A stretch of DNA of 64,000 bases from Marinobacter sp. 2_MG-2023 (GTDB taxonomy: Bacteria > Pseudomonadota > Gammaproteobacteria > Pseudomonadales > Oleiphilaceae). The first letter of the stretch is position 1. Each line of letters opens with the position of its first letter. The notes under the pieces were generated by a model, which ran no database searches, was not told the origin of the DNA, and saw only the letters and a program-made list of their open reading frames with translations. The stretch spans positions 744,001 to 808,000 of the forward strand of contig NZ_JAUOPH010000001.1 of assembly GCF_030546935.1 (NCBI RefSeq). Reading direction: 5' to 3'. Both the position numbers and the translations under genes were made by a program. Positions 28,496-37,060 of this stretch are shown here, in pieces.

Positions 28496-28726
28496 TTAGT
28501 TATCGTGGCTGTCCGAGTACGGCAGCAGTGCCAGGTAGCGGGCACGCTTGATAGCGGTTGCCAGCTGACGCTGATAACGTGCTTTGGTGCCGGTGATACG
28601 GCTGGGCACGATTTTGCCGGTTTCAGTGATGTAACCTTTCAGGGTGTCCAGATCCTTGTAATCGATCTCTTTAACACCTTCTGCCGTGAACCGGCAGAAC
28701 TTGCGACGTCTGAAAAAACGAGCCAT
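28496..28726 (-). CDS. rpsR: 30S ribosomal protein S18
   Basis: Small-subunit protein that forms a heterodimer with S6 on the platform. It has 76 residues: [25 protein letters not shown] at the start, [23 protein letters not shown] at the end. The start at 28726 is preceded by GAGGAG with seven-base spacing; a reading from 28741 would add five residues with no ribosome site. One Cys (C11) remains, so it is not the full zinc-ribbon variant. Confidence 0.97.
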   Translation of the reverse strand: MARFFRRRKFCRFTAEGVKEIDYKDLDTLKGYITETGKIVPSRITGTKARYQRQLATAIKRARYLALLPYSDSHDN

Positions 28727-28751
28727 AACGTAACTCCTCAACTCCGGTTAA

Positions 28752-29183
28752 TTACTCTTCTTCGTCCTGGGTTTCAGCTTTCTGACTGTCGTTTTGACGA
28801 TCATCAGAAGATTCAGCTGAACGACGCGGGCGATCATCTCCGCCTGAACGACGGTCCTCACGGGACTCAGCGGCTTTCATCGGAGAGATATCAGCAACAG
28901 CTTCATCGCGACGCAGGATCAGGTCGCGGATGATGGCATCGTTGAACCGGAAGTTGTGAGTCAGCTCGTCCATTGCTGCCTGTGAACATTCTACGTTCAT
29001 CAGCACATAGTGAGCTTTGTGAATCTTGTTGATCGGGTAAGCCATATGACGACGGCCCCAATCTTCCAGGCGATGTACCTTGCCGCCATCTTCAGTGATG
29101 ACGCCGGTATAGCGCTCGATCATAGCGGGCACTTGCTCGCTCTGATCCGGGTGTACCATAAACACGATTTCGTAGTGACGCAT
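28752..29183 (-). CDS. rpsF: 30S ribosomal protein S6
   Basis: Partner of S18 on the platform. The 143 residues include the ferredoxin-like core [22 protein letters not shown]… [18 protein letters not shown], then a long hydrophilic tail from about residue 100 rich in Arg, Asp, Ser and ending in DEEE. In E. coli RimK adds glutamates to the S6 C-terminus; the natural acidic end here is similar, but no rimK is in the window. It is first in the ribosomal cluster. Confidence 0.96.
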   Translation of the reverse strand: MRHYEIVFMVHPDQSEQVPAMIERYTGVITEDGGKVHRLEDWGRRHMAYPINKIHKAHYVLMNVECSQAAMDELTHNFRFNDAIIRDLILRRDEAVADISPMKAAESREDRRSGGDDRPRRSAESSDDRQNDSQKAETQDEEE

Positions 29184-29284
29184 GAGTTCTCCCTACGGAT
29201 TGAACAGCTTTCTTTCTTCACGGACGGACCGGGAAGCATGAAAGCAAGGAGGTGGCAGCCTGAGCCGCCGGTTTTTTTTGCTTT
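29184..29284 (-). promoter_or_regulatory. Structured rpsF leader
   Basis: Upstream of rpsF on the minus strand is an A8 tract, then ACCGGCGGC pairing with GCTGCCACC (about 29251-29271), then a CCGG/GTCC-rich segment. S6-S18 autoregulatory leaders are known in many bacteria and this position fits, but I cannot confirm the motif by eye. Read on the plus strand the same hairpin plus T8 looks like a terminator, although no plus-strand gene precedes it. Confidence 0.35.
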
Positions 29285-29356
29285 ATCGATAAGGCTTTAC
29301 GAGAAAGGCTTGATCAAAAGCGAGGCGTTGCCTACCTGATTAAAGACAATACAAAA

Positions 29357-29384
29357 CCCCCCCCTACTAAAAGGGGTGACGTAT
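29357..29384 (-). terminator. Weak terminator after rlmB
   Basis: On the minus strand CACCCC TTTTAGTA then a run of eight G and TTTT: a short C/G stem ending in a T tract. Plausible but weak. Confidence 0.35.
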
Positions 29385-29414
29385 TCTAGGCGCACACAAC
29401 GTTCTGTGCAAGAG

Positions 29415-30152
29415 TTAACCAAGACGCTGACGCAGCGCTTCGTATAGACAGACGCCGGTTGCCACCGAAACATTAAGACTATCGACATGGCCAAGCATGG
29501 GGATATTAATGAGCTGATCGCAGTGTTCCCGCGTGAGCCTCCGCATCCCCGCACCCTCAGCGCCCATCACCAGAGCAATCGGGCCTTTGAAATCAGCCTG
29601 GTACAGCGTGGCATTCGCCTCACCAGCGGTACCAATCAACCAAACGCCCTGATCTTTAATCGTGCGAAGAAAACGGGCCAGATTGGTCACACGCACAAAA
29701 GGAACCGTTTCGGCTGCGCCACAGGCTACTTTACGGGCCACCGCCGTTAACGACGCTGACTTGTCCTTGGGTGCAATCACAGCTTGCACGCCCACAGCAT
29801 CACAGGTGCGCATGCAGGCCCCCAGATTATGAGGATCCGTCACGCCATCCAGCACCAACAGGAACGGGGGCTTTTCGCTCGACGCAAGATGGGTCAGAAG
29901 ATCATCTTCTGTCCATTCCCGGCTTTCACTGACTGCCGCAACGATTCCCTGGTGAACACCGGCAACACGCCCGTCAAGCTCCCGACGATGGACAACGGCC
30001 CACCTTACTCCGAGCTCATCCAGAGCATCCGTAATAGTACCTACCCGCTTATCCTGCCGCCCGGTCTGAATCCAGACCTGCTGCAACCTTCCCGGCTCAC
30101 GCTTGAGAACGGCCTCAACCGCGTGCCAGCCAAATACAAATTCTCCGGACAC
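29415..30152 (-). CDS. rlmB: 23S rRNA (guanosine 2251-2'-O)-methyltransferase
   Basis: SpoU-class methyltransferase that modifies G2251 in the peptidyl-transferase P loop. It has 245 residues, with a small N-terminal substrate domain FGWHAVEAVLKREP and the SPOUT knot: FLLVLDGVTDPHNLGACMR (motif 1, catalytic Asn and Arg), ALVMGAEGAGMRRLTREHC (motif 2) and IPMLGHVDSLNVSVATGV (motif 3). It follows rnr after 15 bases, the conserved rnr-rlmB pairing. Confidence 0.95.
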   Translation of the reverse strand: MSGEFVFGWHAVEAVLKREPGRLQQVWIQTGRQDKRVGTITDALDELGVRWAVVHRRELDGRVAGVHQGIVAAVSESREWTEDDLLTHLASSEKPPFLLVLDGVTDPHNLGACMRTCDAVGVQAVIAPKDKSASLTAVARKVACGAAETVPFVRVTNLARFLRTIKDQGVWLIGTAGEANATLYQADFKGPIALVMGAEGAGMRRLTREHCDQLINIPMLGHVDSLNVSVATGVCLYEALRQRLG

Positions 30153-30167
30153 TGGTTCGGCTTCCTG

Positions 30168-32693
30168 TTATTTATCTGTCTTGCGTGCTTTTCGGGGCTT
30201 GCTGGCACCCCCGGGCTTGCCCGAGCTTTTCTTCGGTTTTTTCCCAGCCTGCTGGGCGGCCTCAGCCACTAACTGCGCTTTAGCGCTGCCCGGCTTACCC
30301 GCTTTACCAGGCTTACCCGCCTCGCGGGGTTTCCTGGCTTTTCCGGATTTGTCCGCGCCTGGCGCACGGCCACGCCCTTTATCTGCACGCTTACCACTCT
30401 TTCCACGGCTATCCCGCTTGGGCACATCAAGTGCATCCCGGTCAGCCTGGCGGCGTTTTGGCGTACTGATCAGCTCCAGATCAATCTTGCGATCTTCAAG
30501 CCCTACCCGCACAACGCGAACGCGCACTTCATCACCGAGTCGGAAACTTACAGCAGTTCGCTCACCTATCAGGCGATGCTTCGCAGAGTCATGATGGAAG
30601 TAATCGCCACTGAGCGTTGAGATGTGGACCAGACCCTCAACATAGACATCCGCCAATTCAACAAAAAACCCGAAGGGCACAACTGAGGCAATCACCCCGT
30701 CGAACTCTTCTCCAACGTGCTCACTCAGAAATTCACACTTGAGCCACGCCATAACATCACGGGTTGCATCGTCAGCCCGCCGCTCAGTCATGGAAACGTG
30801 CTCACCGAACTGCTGCATGCGCGCGTAATCGTACGGATAGTGCGCCAGTTCCTCGTCGAAAACCGCGGGCGACACAATATCTTTCGTCACTTCCGGGTTG
30901 TGAATCCGGGACTTTATCGCCCTGTGCACAATCAAGTCAGGGTAGCGGCGAATCGGGGAAGTAAAGTGAGCATAGCTTGGAAAACCAAGACCAAAGTGGC
31001 CACTTTCTTCCGGGCTGTAGACCGCCTGACTTAACGAACGCAACATGACAGTCTGAATCACGTTGGCATCCGGCCGGTCCACTATCTGGGACAGCAACTC
31101 CTGATAATCCGCCGAAGTCGGCTGATCGCCACCGCCTAGCTGTAAACCCAACTCACCCAGGAACAGGCGAACGGCATTGAGCCGCTCCTCGGAAGGGCCA
31201 TCGTGCACCCGGTAAAGCGCTGGCACTTTATGCTTCTTGAGGAAGCGAGCAGCAGCCACGTTGGCACACAGCATGCTCTCTTCGACAATCTTGTGGGCGT
31301 CATTACGATGCACCGGCACGATTTCTTCTATCTTGCGCTCTGCATCGAAAATAATTCGCGTTTCAGTGGTTTCAAAGTCAATGGCGCCACGGGCTGTTCG
31401 CGCCTTGCGCAATAATTTGTATAGGTCGTACAAATTATGCAGGTGCGGAAGCACATCCGCGTACTGGGCAGACAACCGATAACCGGGCTCTGAATCCGGT
31501 CGCTCCAGCATGTCACTGACTTTGGTGTAGGTCAGCCGGGCATGGCTGCGCATAACCGCCTGATAAAAGGTATATCCGCTGATATTACCCGCTGCGCTGA
31601 TGGTCATATCGGCCACCATACACAACCGATCAACATCCGGGTTCAGCGAACACAAACCATTGGACAGCTTCTCGGGAAGCATGGGCACTACGTGGTCCGG
31701 GAAATACACCGAGTTGCCGCGACGTAACGCCTCATCATCAAGGGGAGAGCCTGCACGGACATAATGGGACACGTCGGCGATTGCCACGACCAATCTATAT
31801 CCGCCGCGACCTCGAGGCTCACAATAAATAGCATCATCAAAATCCCGGGCAGTTTCACCATCAATGGTTACAAGCCGCATATTGCGGATATCCACCCGGT
31901 TCTTTTTGTCTTTTTCTTCCACCTCGCCTGGAATAGCTGCGGCCTGGGCCCCCACTTCTTCAGGCCAACTGTGAGGAATATCGTAAGAGCGAATAGCTAC
32001 GTCGATTTCCATACCGGGAGCCATGTGCTCACCCAGAATCTCAACAATCTTGCCGGTGGGTTGAGTACGGATGGTGGGCTGGCGCAAGATATCTACGACA
32101 ACGTATTGGCCATGCTGCGCCCCGCCTGCGTGTTCTTCGGGAATCAGTACTTCGTGGTTGATTCGTGCGTTTTCCGGTACCACGAAAGCAATACCGCTTT
32201 CCTTGAAAAAGCGACCGACAGTCTGATGCGTGTGATGCTCGGTAACGTCCACAATAACGCCTTCGCGCCGACCACGATCGTCCACCCTGTCTACTCGCGC
32301 AACCACCCGATCGCCATGAAACACCTGGCGCATCTGTCGGGCGGTAAGAAACAGGTCAGACCCGCCATCGTCCGGTACCAAAAAGCCAAAACCATCCTTG
32401 TGACCAATAACCCGGCCACTGACCAGATCGGCCTCCTCAATCGGAAGGTAAGCGTCGCGACGGTTACAAACAAGCTGACCATCCCGGCACATCGCAATCA
32501 AACGGCGCCTCAACGCCTCGATGCCTTCAGGAGAGGTTTGACCGAGTTCAGAACACAACGTTTCGTGTGTTGCCGGCGCACCCCGGTCTTTGAGGTGCGC
32601 GAGGATAAATTCCCGACTCTGAATCGGGTTCTCGTAATTCTGGGCCTCACGATTTGCGTGAGGGTCCTTGTGCTTTTTATTCCTGGAAACCAT
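30168..32693 (-). CDS. rnr: Ribonuclease R
   Basis: Processive 3'-5' exoribonuclease that degrades structured RNA and takes part in tmRNA-linked quality control. The 841 residues run: N-terminal helix-turn-helix region (HETLCSELGQTSPEGIEALRRRL), two cold-shock domains (about 70-220), the RNB catalytic domain with DGETARDFDDAIYCE holding the metal-binding aspartates, the S1 domain (EFDGVIASVVPFGFFVEL) and a C-terminal Lys/Gly/Pro-rich basic tail of about 90 residues. The tail is long and repeat-like (GKPGKAGKPG), typical of helicase-assisting basic ends. Confidence 0.96.
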   Translation of the reverse strand: MVSRNKKHKDPHANREAQNYENPIQSREFILAHLKDRGAPATHETLCSELGQTSPEGIEALRRRLIAMCRDGQLVCNRRDAYLPIEEADLVSGRVIGHKDGFGFLVPDDGGSDLFLTARQMRQVFHGDRVVARVDRVDDRGRREGVIVDVTEHHTHQTVGRFFKESGIAFVVPENARINHEVLIPEEHAGGAQHGQYVVVDILRQPTIRTQPTGKIVEILGEHMAPGMEIDVAIRSYDIPHSWPEEVGAQAAAIPGEVEEKDKKNRVDIRNMRLVTIDGETARDFDDAIYCEPRGRGGYRLVVAIADVSHYVRAGSPLDDEALRRGNSVYFPDHVVPMLPEKLSNGLCSLNPDVDRLCMVADMTISAAGNISGYTFYQAVMRSHARLTYTKVSDMLERPDSEPGYRLSAQYADVLPHLHNLYDLYKLLRKARTARGAIDFETTETRIIFDAERKIEEIVPVHRNDAHKIVEESMLCANVAAARFLKKHKVPALYRVHDGPSEERLNAVRLFLGELGLQLGGGDQPTSADYQELLSQIVDRPDANVIQTVMLRSLSQAVYSPEESGHFGLGFPSYAHFTSPIRRYPDLIVHRAIKSRIHNPEVTKDIVSPAVFDEELAHYPYDYARMQQFGEHVSMTERRADDATRDVMAWLKCEFLSEHVGEEFDGVIASVVPFGFFVELADVYVEGLVHISTLSGDYFHHDSAKHRLIGERTAVSFRLGDEVRVRVVRVGLEDRKIDLELISTPKRRQADRDALDVPKRDSRGKSGKRADKGRGRAPGADKSGKARKPREAGKPGKAGKPGSAKAQLVAEAAQQAGKKPKKSSGKPGGASKPRKARKTDK

Positions 32694-32836
32694 TCAAATC
32701 CTTGCTCTTAAATGCGGCGCCACAACGGCGCTATTCAGATTCATTTTCAATACAGTATACGTTGGTACGGGTAGACTGCCTAACAACCCACCATTTATAA
32801 GCACAATTACTTGCCGCCCAACGACGGAAAAAACGT

Positions 32837-32865
32837 TTGACAGCTACAGTTGAAATTATTAAAGT
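32837..32865 (+). promoter_or_regulatory. Sigma-70 promoter of tRNA-Leu
   Basis: TTGACA (32837-32842), 17-base spacer, TAAAGT (32860-32865), then ACGCGCC, the same discriminator as at the tRNA-Met promoter. It lies 85 bases before the tRNA. The rest of 32694-32950 is AT-rich and presumably also carries the divergent rnr promoter. Confidence 0.85.
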
Positions 32866-32950
32866 ACGCGCCATCTGATGAAGCACACCTTCATCTATGG
32901 CAGAAACACCCAGTTTTCAACAAACTAACGGTAAATTCTGCAAATCACCT

Positions 32951-33037
32951 GCCGAGGTGGTGAAATTGGTAGACACGCTAGCTTCAGGTGCTAGTGCTCG
33001 CAAGGGCGTGGAGGTTCAAGTCCTCTCCTCGGCACCA
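32951..33037 (+). tRNA. tRNA-Leu (CAG anticodon)
   Basis: An 87-base class II tRNA with long variable arm (TGCTCGCAAGGGCGT) and encoded CCA. The acceptor is GCCGAGG/CCTCGGC, the anticodon loop TTCAGGT in stem CTAGC/GCTAG, and the T arm GAGGTTCAAGTCCTC. A short inverted repeat CCATTTC/GAAATGG follows but has no T tract. Confidence 0.96.
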
Positions 33038-33101
33038 TTTCTTTCCCTAGGAAATGGAACAGCATTTAAATTACCCGCAGCGCTTCGCATCCTTGTACAC
33101 A

Positions 33102-34982
33102 CTACTCAAACCGCTCCACAAGATACTCGGAAAGATTCCTGTATTCGTAATCTACCCGCGCATAAACACCCGACGGCACTCCCTCGAACTCACGGCCACA
33201 TGAGCGGCTTCCAGCGTAGCTTTTGAGATAAGCTTCCCGAATGAGGTTGGGAGTGCCGCCAGGAGAAGTGACCGTGCTTCCTGCAGGATAATACAGCGCC
33301 CACTCGAACCCGCGATCGGCGTCCACGTTGCCAAGCCCAGCCATTTCGGGCGACAAAAAGCTGTATCTGAGCGGGCGGTTGAGGTCGCCTCGTACATCGA
33401 ACTCCCATGCACCCCCGTTAAAACTTGCCGGTTGAGGCTCATATCCTGAGAACGCATAGTTCTGATACCCGGTTACCACTTGTGCCGTATTCTGAGCATC
33501 AACACCGTCCTCAACTGCGCACCCCTGGAACGCTCCGGTGTAAGCCAGGGATTCCAGTTCTACGCCCTCTTCCAGAAGCCGATGCCCCGGGAACCCAGAG
33601 GGAGCGTAGGAAAACAGCGGTTCCAGCCTCCGGGTGAGAGTGCCGGTTTGCTGCGGAATCCGAGCGACCAACTCGGCTAACTTACCGCCGTTCAAACTCC
33701 AGCTATAGGTTATCTCGGGGTTTCCGCCCAACTCGGTGGAGCCTGGCTGAATGCCCTCGTGCAGGTGGCATGTCGTGCCAGTTTCAAAACGGGCAGTACC
33801 GGCGGCCCAGTCAAACACGAGTCGCTCATCGACCCCCGAATCCAGATACGCAATTCTGCTTTGGGGTGAAAGAGAGACTTCGGGCAACCACTGGGTACTG
33901 AGCTTAGCCATATAGCCGTTAACGTTGACCAACCTCGCAATCTCTTGCATAGACGGCGCAAGGCAACCTTCAGCGCTGACGGATTGCAAACGCCCATCCT
34001 CGCTGTAATCAAACATTAACTCTGCCGAAATCAGCAGGTCTGAACGATTGGCGGGGAGCGTATCCGATCGCTCCGGCTGAGCATAGATTCGCTGGCTTGT
34101 CAGCAGCACGGGATCACTCAGCTCCAGCGGTACCTCAGGCAAATCAATCAGATCGACGTCCAGGTTTGCATAGCTGCCCTGAACTGCCGAATCAACGGCC
34201 GCAACCACGTCACCGACGTTCCGCACCAGGGAGATACCCAGAAGGAAGGCGCTCTGAGAGCTGAGGTAACGTCCTGTGCCATCACTATCGGGCCTGGCCA
34301 GTTCTCCGCTGTATGCATCCGGGAACTGGCTAGCCATGAAGCGCGCCATAGCGCGGGCATACGCATGAGCCCGGTCATCTTCGGCGAGCACATAGTCCTT
34401 CCAAAGGTTGATACCCGCCAAACCGGACAGCGATGCATCTGTCGACCCCAGCAATGGCCCCAATGCCGCCAAGCCGCGATAACGGGCCAGGGTTGTCAGA
34501 GGGGTAATATTGCGCACGCCGGGTTCGGCAGAGAGCATGTAGGCACGCAGAACCGGTACATCTCCACGGTATGTCTGCTCCAGGGTTTTCTCCGGAAGGG
34601 CCAGGGCATATAAAGGAAAACTGCGCGGGTCGATGTCCGGCCCCACTTCCGGGTCCAGTGCCAGTTCAGAGGTATCCAGCGAGAACCGGCCACCCTCGCC
34701 GCTCATGGCAGTAGGCTCTCCAGAAAGCAGCGTTACCTTCCGGCCAGAGGGCAACTCGTAAACGAACGGCCCGGGGGTGTACTGGCTATCACCATCCATA
34801 TCCAGCCAGACCCTGGCATTTTTCAGGTACCCGTCTATCACTCTGCCTGTATAGGGTGCAGGCTCGCTGTATTGCTCACCATCAAAGTCACGCCCATCGA
34901 CTGGCAACTCATCAGATTCTTTACCGCAGCCGGCAATGGTGAGTAAAAGAACGGAAACAGGCAGGCTAATCAGACGATTCAT
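33102..34982 (-). CDS. Large lipoprotein of unknown function
   Basis: A 626-residue predicted outer-membrane or surface lipoprotein: MNRLISLPVSVLLLTIAGC with a typical lipobox. After the signal, VIDGYLKNARVWLDMDGDSQYTPG (about residues 50-73) resembles an EF-hand or dockerin-like Asp-rich calcium loop found in many secreted marine proteins; the rest is mostly beta-rich and matches nothing I know. Four cysteines in the C-terminal half could form disulfides. The ATG at 34982 is used; a start at 34994 adds four residues. It is convergent with tRNA-Leu and downstream of the acyl-CoA dehydrogenase gene on the same strand (145 bp gap with a CCCGGG-based inverted repeat at 35090-35109). Confidence 0.72.
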   Translation of the reverse strand: MNRLISLPVSVLLLTIAGCGKESDELPVDGRDFDGEQYSEPAPYTGRVIDGYLKNARVWLDMDGDSQYTPGPFVYELPSGRKVTLLSGEPTAMSGEGGRFSLDTSELALDPEVGPDIDPRSFPLYALALPEKTLEQTYRGDVPVLRAYMLSAEPGVRNITPLTTLARYRGLAALGPLLGSTDASLSGLAGINLWKDYVLAEDDRAHAYARAMARFMASQFPDAYSGELARPDSDGTGRYLSSQSAFLLGISLVRNVGDVVAAVDSAVQGSYANLDVDLIDLPEVPLELSDPVLLTSQRIYAQPERSDTLPANRSDLLISAELMFDYSEDGRLQSVSAEGCLAPSMQEIARLVNVNGYMAKLSTQWLPEVSLSPQSRIAYLDSGVDERLVFDWAAGTARFETGTTCHLHEGIQPGSTELGGNPEITYSWSLNGGKLAELVARIPQQTGTLTRRLEPLFSYAPSGFPGHRLLEEGVELESLAYTGAFQGCAVEDGVDAQNTAQVVTGYQNYAFSGYEPQPASFNGGAWEFDVRGDLNRPLRYSFLSPEMAGLGNVDADRGFEWALYYPAGSTVTSPGGTPNLIREAYLKSYAGSRSCGREFEGVPSGVYARVDYEYRNLSEYLVERFE

Positions 34983-35127
34983 CACGGCAACCATTTATCC
35001 TTGTTAGAGGTTGTGCCGTTACTTTAGGGGAAGTGAGTTTCGGAGACCTTGATAGGCTTGGCAATTTGTAAAGTTTGGTAACAGGCAAGCCCGGGAGCTG
35101 CCCCCCGGGTGTTTTGCAACTTACTAT

Positions 35128-36267
35128 TTAAAATGCGCGTGCAACGATCTCTTTCATGATTTCGTTGGTTCCACCGTAAATACGCTGAACCCGCGAATCG
35201 GCCCAGGCGCGGGCTATCGGGTATTCCCACATATAGCCGTAGCCACCGTGCAGCTGAACACACTCATCCATCACACGACACTGAAGATCCGTTGTGTACT
35301 GCTTAAGCATTGCTGCGGTCGGAATATCCAGTTTCTTATCAAGGTGAAGTTCAAGGCAGCGATCAGTGAATACCCTGGCAGCCGTAATCTCTGCCTTCAT
35401 CTCAGCCATTTTAAAGCGAGTATTCTGGAATTTGATGACCGGCTTGCCGAATGCCTTGCGTTCTTTTACATAATCGAGCGTCCACTGCCAGGCTGCTTCT
35501 GCCGCAGCAATCGCGGTGAGACCGATCTGCAATCGCTCAGCAGGGAGCTCTTGCATGAGCTGAAAGAAGCCCTGACCTTCCATCTTGCCCAGCAGGTTGG
35601 TAACCGGAACCTTTACATCCTGGAAAAATAGCTCCGAGGTATCCTGCGCTTTCATGCCGACTTTATTCAGGTTCTGGCCTTTTTCGAAGCCTTCCCAAGC
35701 GGTTTCAACCAGCAGCAGGCTGATGCCTTTAGCACCTTCTTTCGGGTCTGTTTTAGCAACGACTATCACCAGGTCTGCCATCTGGCCATTGGTTATAAAG
35801 GTTTTGGAACCGTTCAGGATATAGTGGTCGCCATCTTTCAGCGCTGTCGTTTTGACTCCCTGGAGATCAGAGCCGGCGCCTGGCTCACTCATGGCAATAG
35901 CGGTGATTATCTCTCCCGAGGCCATTTTGGGCAGGTAGTTCTTTTTCTGCTCTTCAGAGCCGTGGTTCAGAATGTAGGGTGCGACAATATCCGAATGCAG
36001 GGTCCAGCCAATGCCAGAAAGCCCTGCCCGTGAAACTTCCTCCATCACGACCGCACTGTAACGGAAGTCAGCGCCAACGCCGCCGTACTCTTCCGGCATG
36101 GTTGGGCACAAAAAACCTAGCTCGCCGGCTTTCTGCCACAACTCGCGGCTGACCTGTCCGTCTTTCTCCCACTGTTCATGGTAAGGCGCGGCTTCCTGCT
36201 CCAGGAATTTCCGAACGGAATCCCGAAAACCATCAAGGTCAGCGTCGAAGAGCGTGCGTGGAATCAT
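35128..36267 (-). CDS. Acyl-CoA dehydrogenase, long-chain type
   Basis: FAD enzyme of fatty-acid beta-oxidation or branched-chain catabolism, passing electrons to ETF. It has 379 residues: N-terminal helical domain, ITAIAMSEPGAGSDLQGVKT at the FAD/substrate interface, and the C-terminal VQRIYGGTNEIMKEIVAR. The catalytic Glu of short- and medium-chain enzymes (in YEGT) is Gly here, as in long-chain and isovaleryl types, where the base lies in helix G; the matching segment is QELPAERLQIG near residue 240. GAGG lies six bases before ATG 36267. Exact chain length is inferred. Confidence 0.88.
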   Translation of the reverse strand: MIPRTLFDADLDGFRDSVRKFLEQEAAPYHEQWEKDGQVSRELWQKAGELGFLCPTMPEEYGGVGADFRYSAVVMEEVSRAGLSGIGWTLHSDIVAPYILNHGSEEQKKNYLPKMASGEIITAIAMSEPGAGSDLQGVKTTALKDGDHYILNGSKTFITNGQMADLVIVVAKTDPKEGAKGISLLLVETAWEGFEKGQNLNKVGMKAQDTSELFFQDVKVPVTNLLGKMEGQGFFQLMQELPAERLQIGLTAIAAAEAAWQWTLDYVKERKAFGKPVIKFQNTRFKMAEMKAEITAARVFTDRCLELHLDKKLDIPTAAMLKQYTTDLQCRVMDECVQLHGGYGYMWEYPIARAWADSRVQRIYGGTNEIMKEIVARAF

Positions 36268-36352
36268 GGTGAACCTCAATCAGTGAACAATATTGTTTTT
36301 AGCGTTCACCAAGTCTCTGCCGGCAGGCAGTTTTGCTCAATGGTTAAAACCA

Positions 36353-37036
36353 TCAATCATGCTGACCAAAACCATCGTCACGCTCCGCTTTTGCGTTGAC
36401 GCGCGCCTCGCCCCAACGGGGCATGAGATCCTGAGCAACATCCAAATGGTCGAGGATGCGGGCGACAATAAAGTCCACAAGGTCCTGCACCGAGCCCGGC
36501 TGGTGATAAAACCCGGGGCTGGCCGGCATAATCACCGCACCCATTCGGGTGAGTTTCAACATGTTTTCCAGGTGCACTTCTGAATAAGGTGCTTCGCGAG
36601 GCACCAGAATCAGCTGGCGCCTTTCTTTGAGTGCCACATCGCCGGCACGTTCAATCAAATTATTGCTGGCACCGGTGGCCAAGGCAGACAGGGTTCCGGT
36701 GCTGCAGGGGCAAACCACCAGAGGCGCTTTTTCACCTGACCCGGATGCGGGGGGCGAAAACCAGTCTTCGCGGCCAAACACCAGAACCTGCCCGGGCTCG
36801 GCAGACGCGTACTCAGAAAGACTTTTCTGCATTGCCGGTGGGGTTCCCGGAAGTTTCAGATCGGTTTCCGTCGCAATAACGATTTGCGCGGCCTTGCTGA
36901 TCATCACGTTAACCCGGCAACCAGCCGCCACCAGGCACTGCAAAAGGCGAAGGCCGTAGTGGGCACCGGAAGCGCCCGTAAAAGCCAGATTAATCGTTCT
37001 GGCGTTCGACAGACTGGTGGCTGTGGTTTCTGTCAT
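36353..37036 (-). CDS. ubiX: Flavin prenyltransferase
   Basis: Makes prenylated FMN, the cofactor of UbiD-type decarboxylases, here likely for ubiquinone synthesis. The 227 residues start with the flavodoxin-like [17 protein letters not shown], then [33 protein letters not shown], which contacts FMN and the prenyl donor, and [30 protein letters not shown] precedes the ATG by eight bases. mpl lies upstream with a 24 bp gap, so a shared transcript is likely. No ubiD is in the window. Confidence 0.93.
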   Translation of the reverse strand: MTETTATSLSNARTINLAFTGASGAHYGLRLLQCLVAAGCRVNVMISKAAQIVIATETDLKLPGTPPAMQKSLSEYASAEPGQVLVFGREDWFSPPASGSGEKAPLVVCPCSTGTLSALATGASNNLIERAGDVALKERRQLILVPREAPYSEVHLENMLKLTRMGAVIMPASPGFYHQPGSVQDLVDFIVARILDHLDVAQDLMPRWGEARVNAKAERDDGFGQHD

Positions 37037-37060
37037 CGTTTTGGCTCCCTGAGTGTCGGA

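Noticed and set aside
31764-32711. Long open frame on the plus strand within rnr
   Set aside because: rnr is a firm family assignment; the antisense product shows no known domain and reflects GC-rich codon bias.
35090-35109. CCCGGG inverted repeat as a terminator for acyl-CoA dehydrogenase
   Set aside because: Six-base stem with no T tract on the relevant strand; too weak to call.
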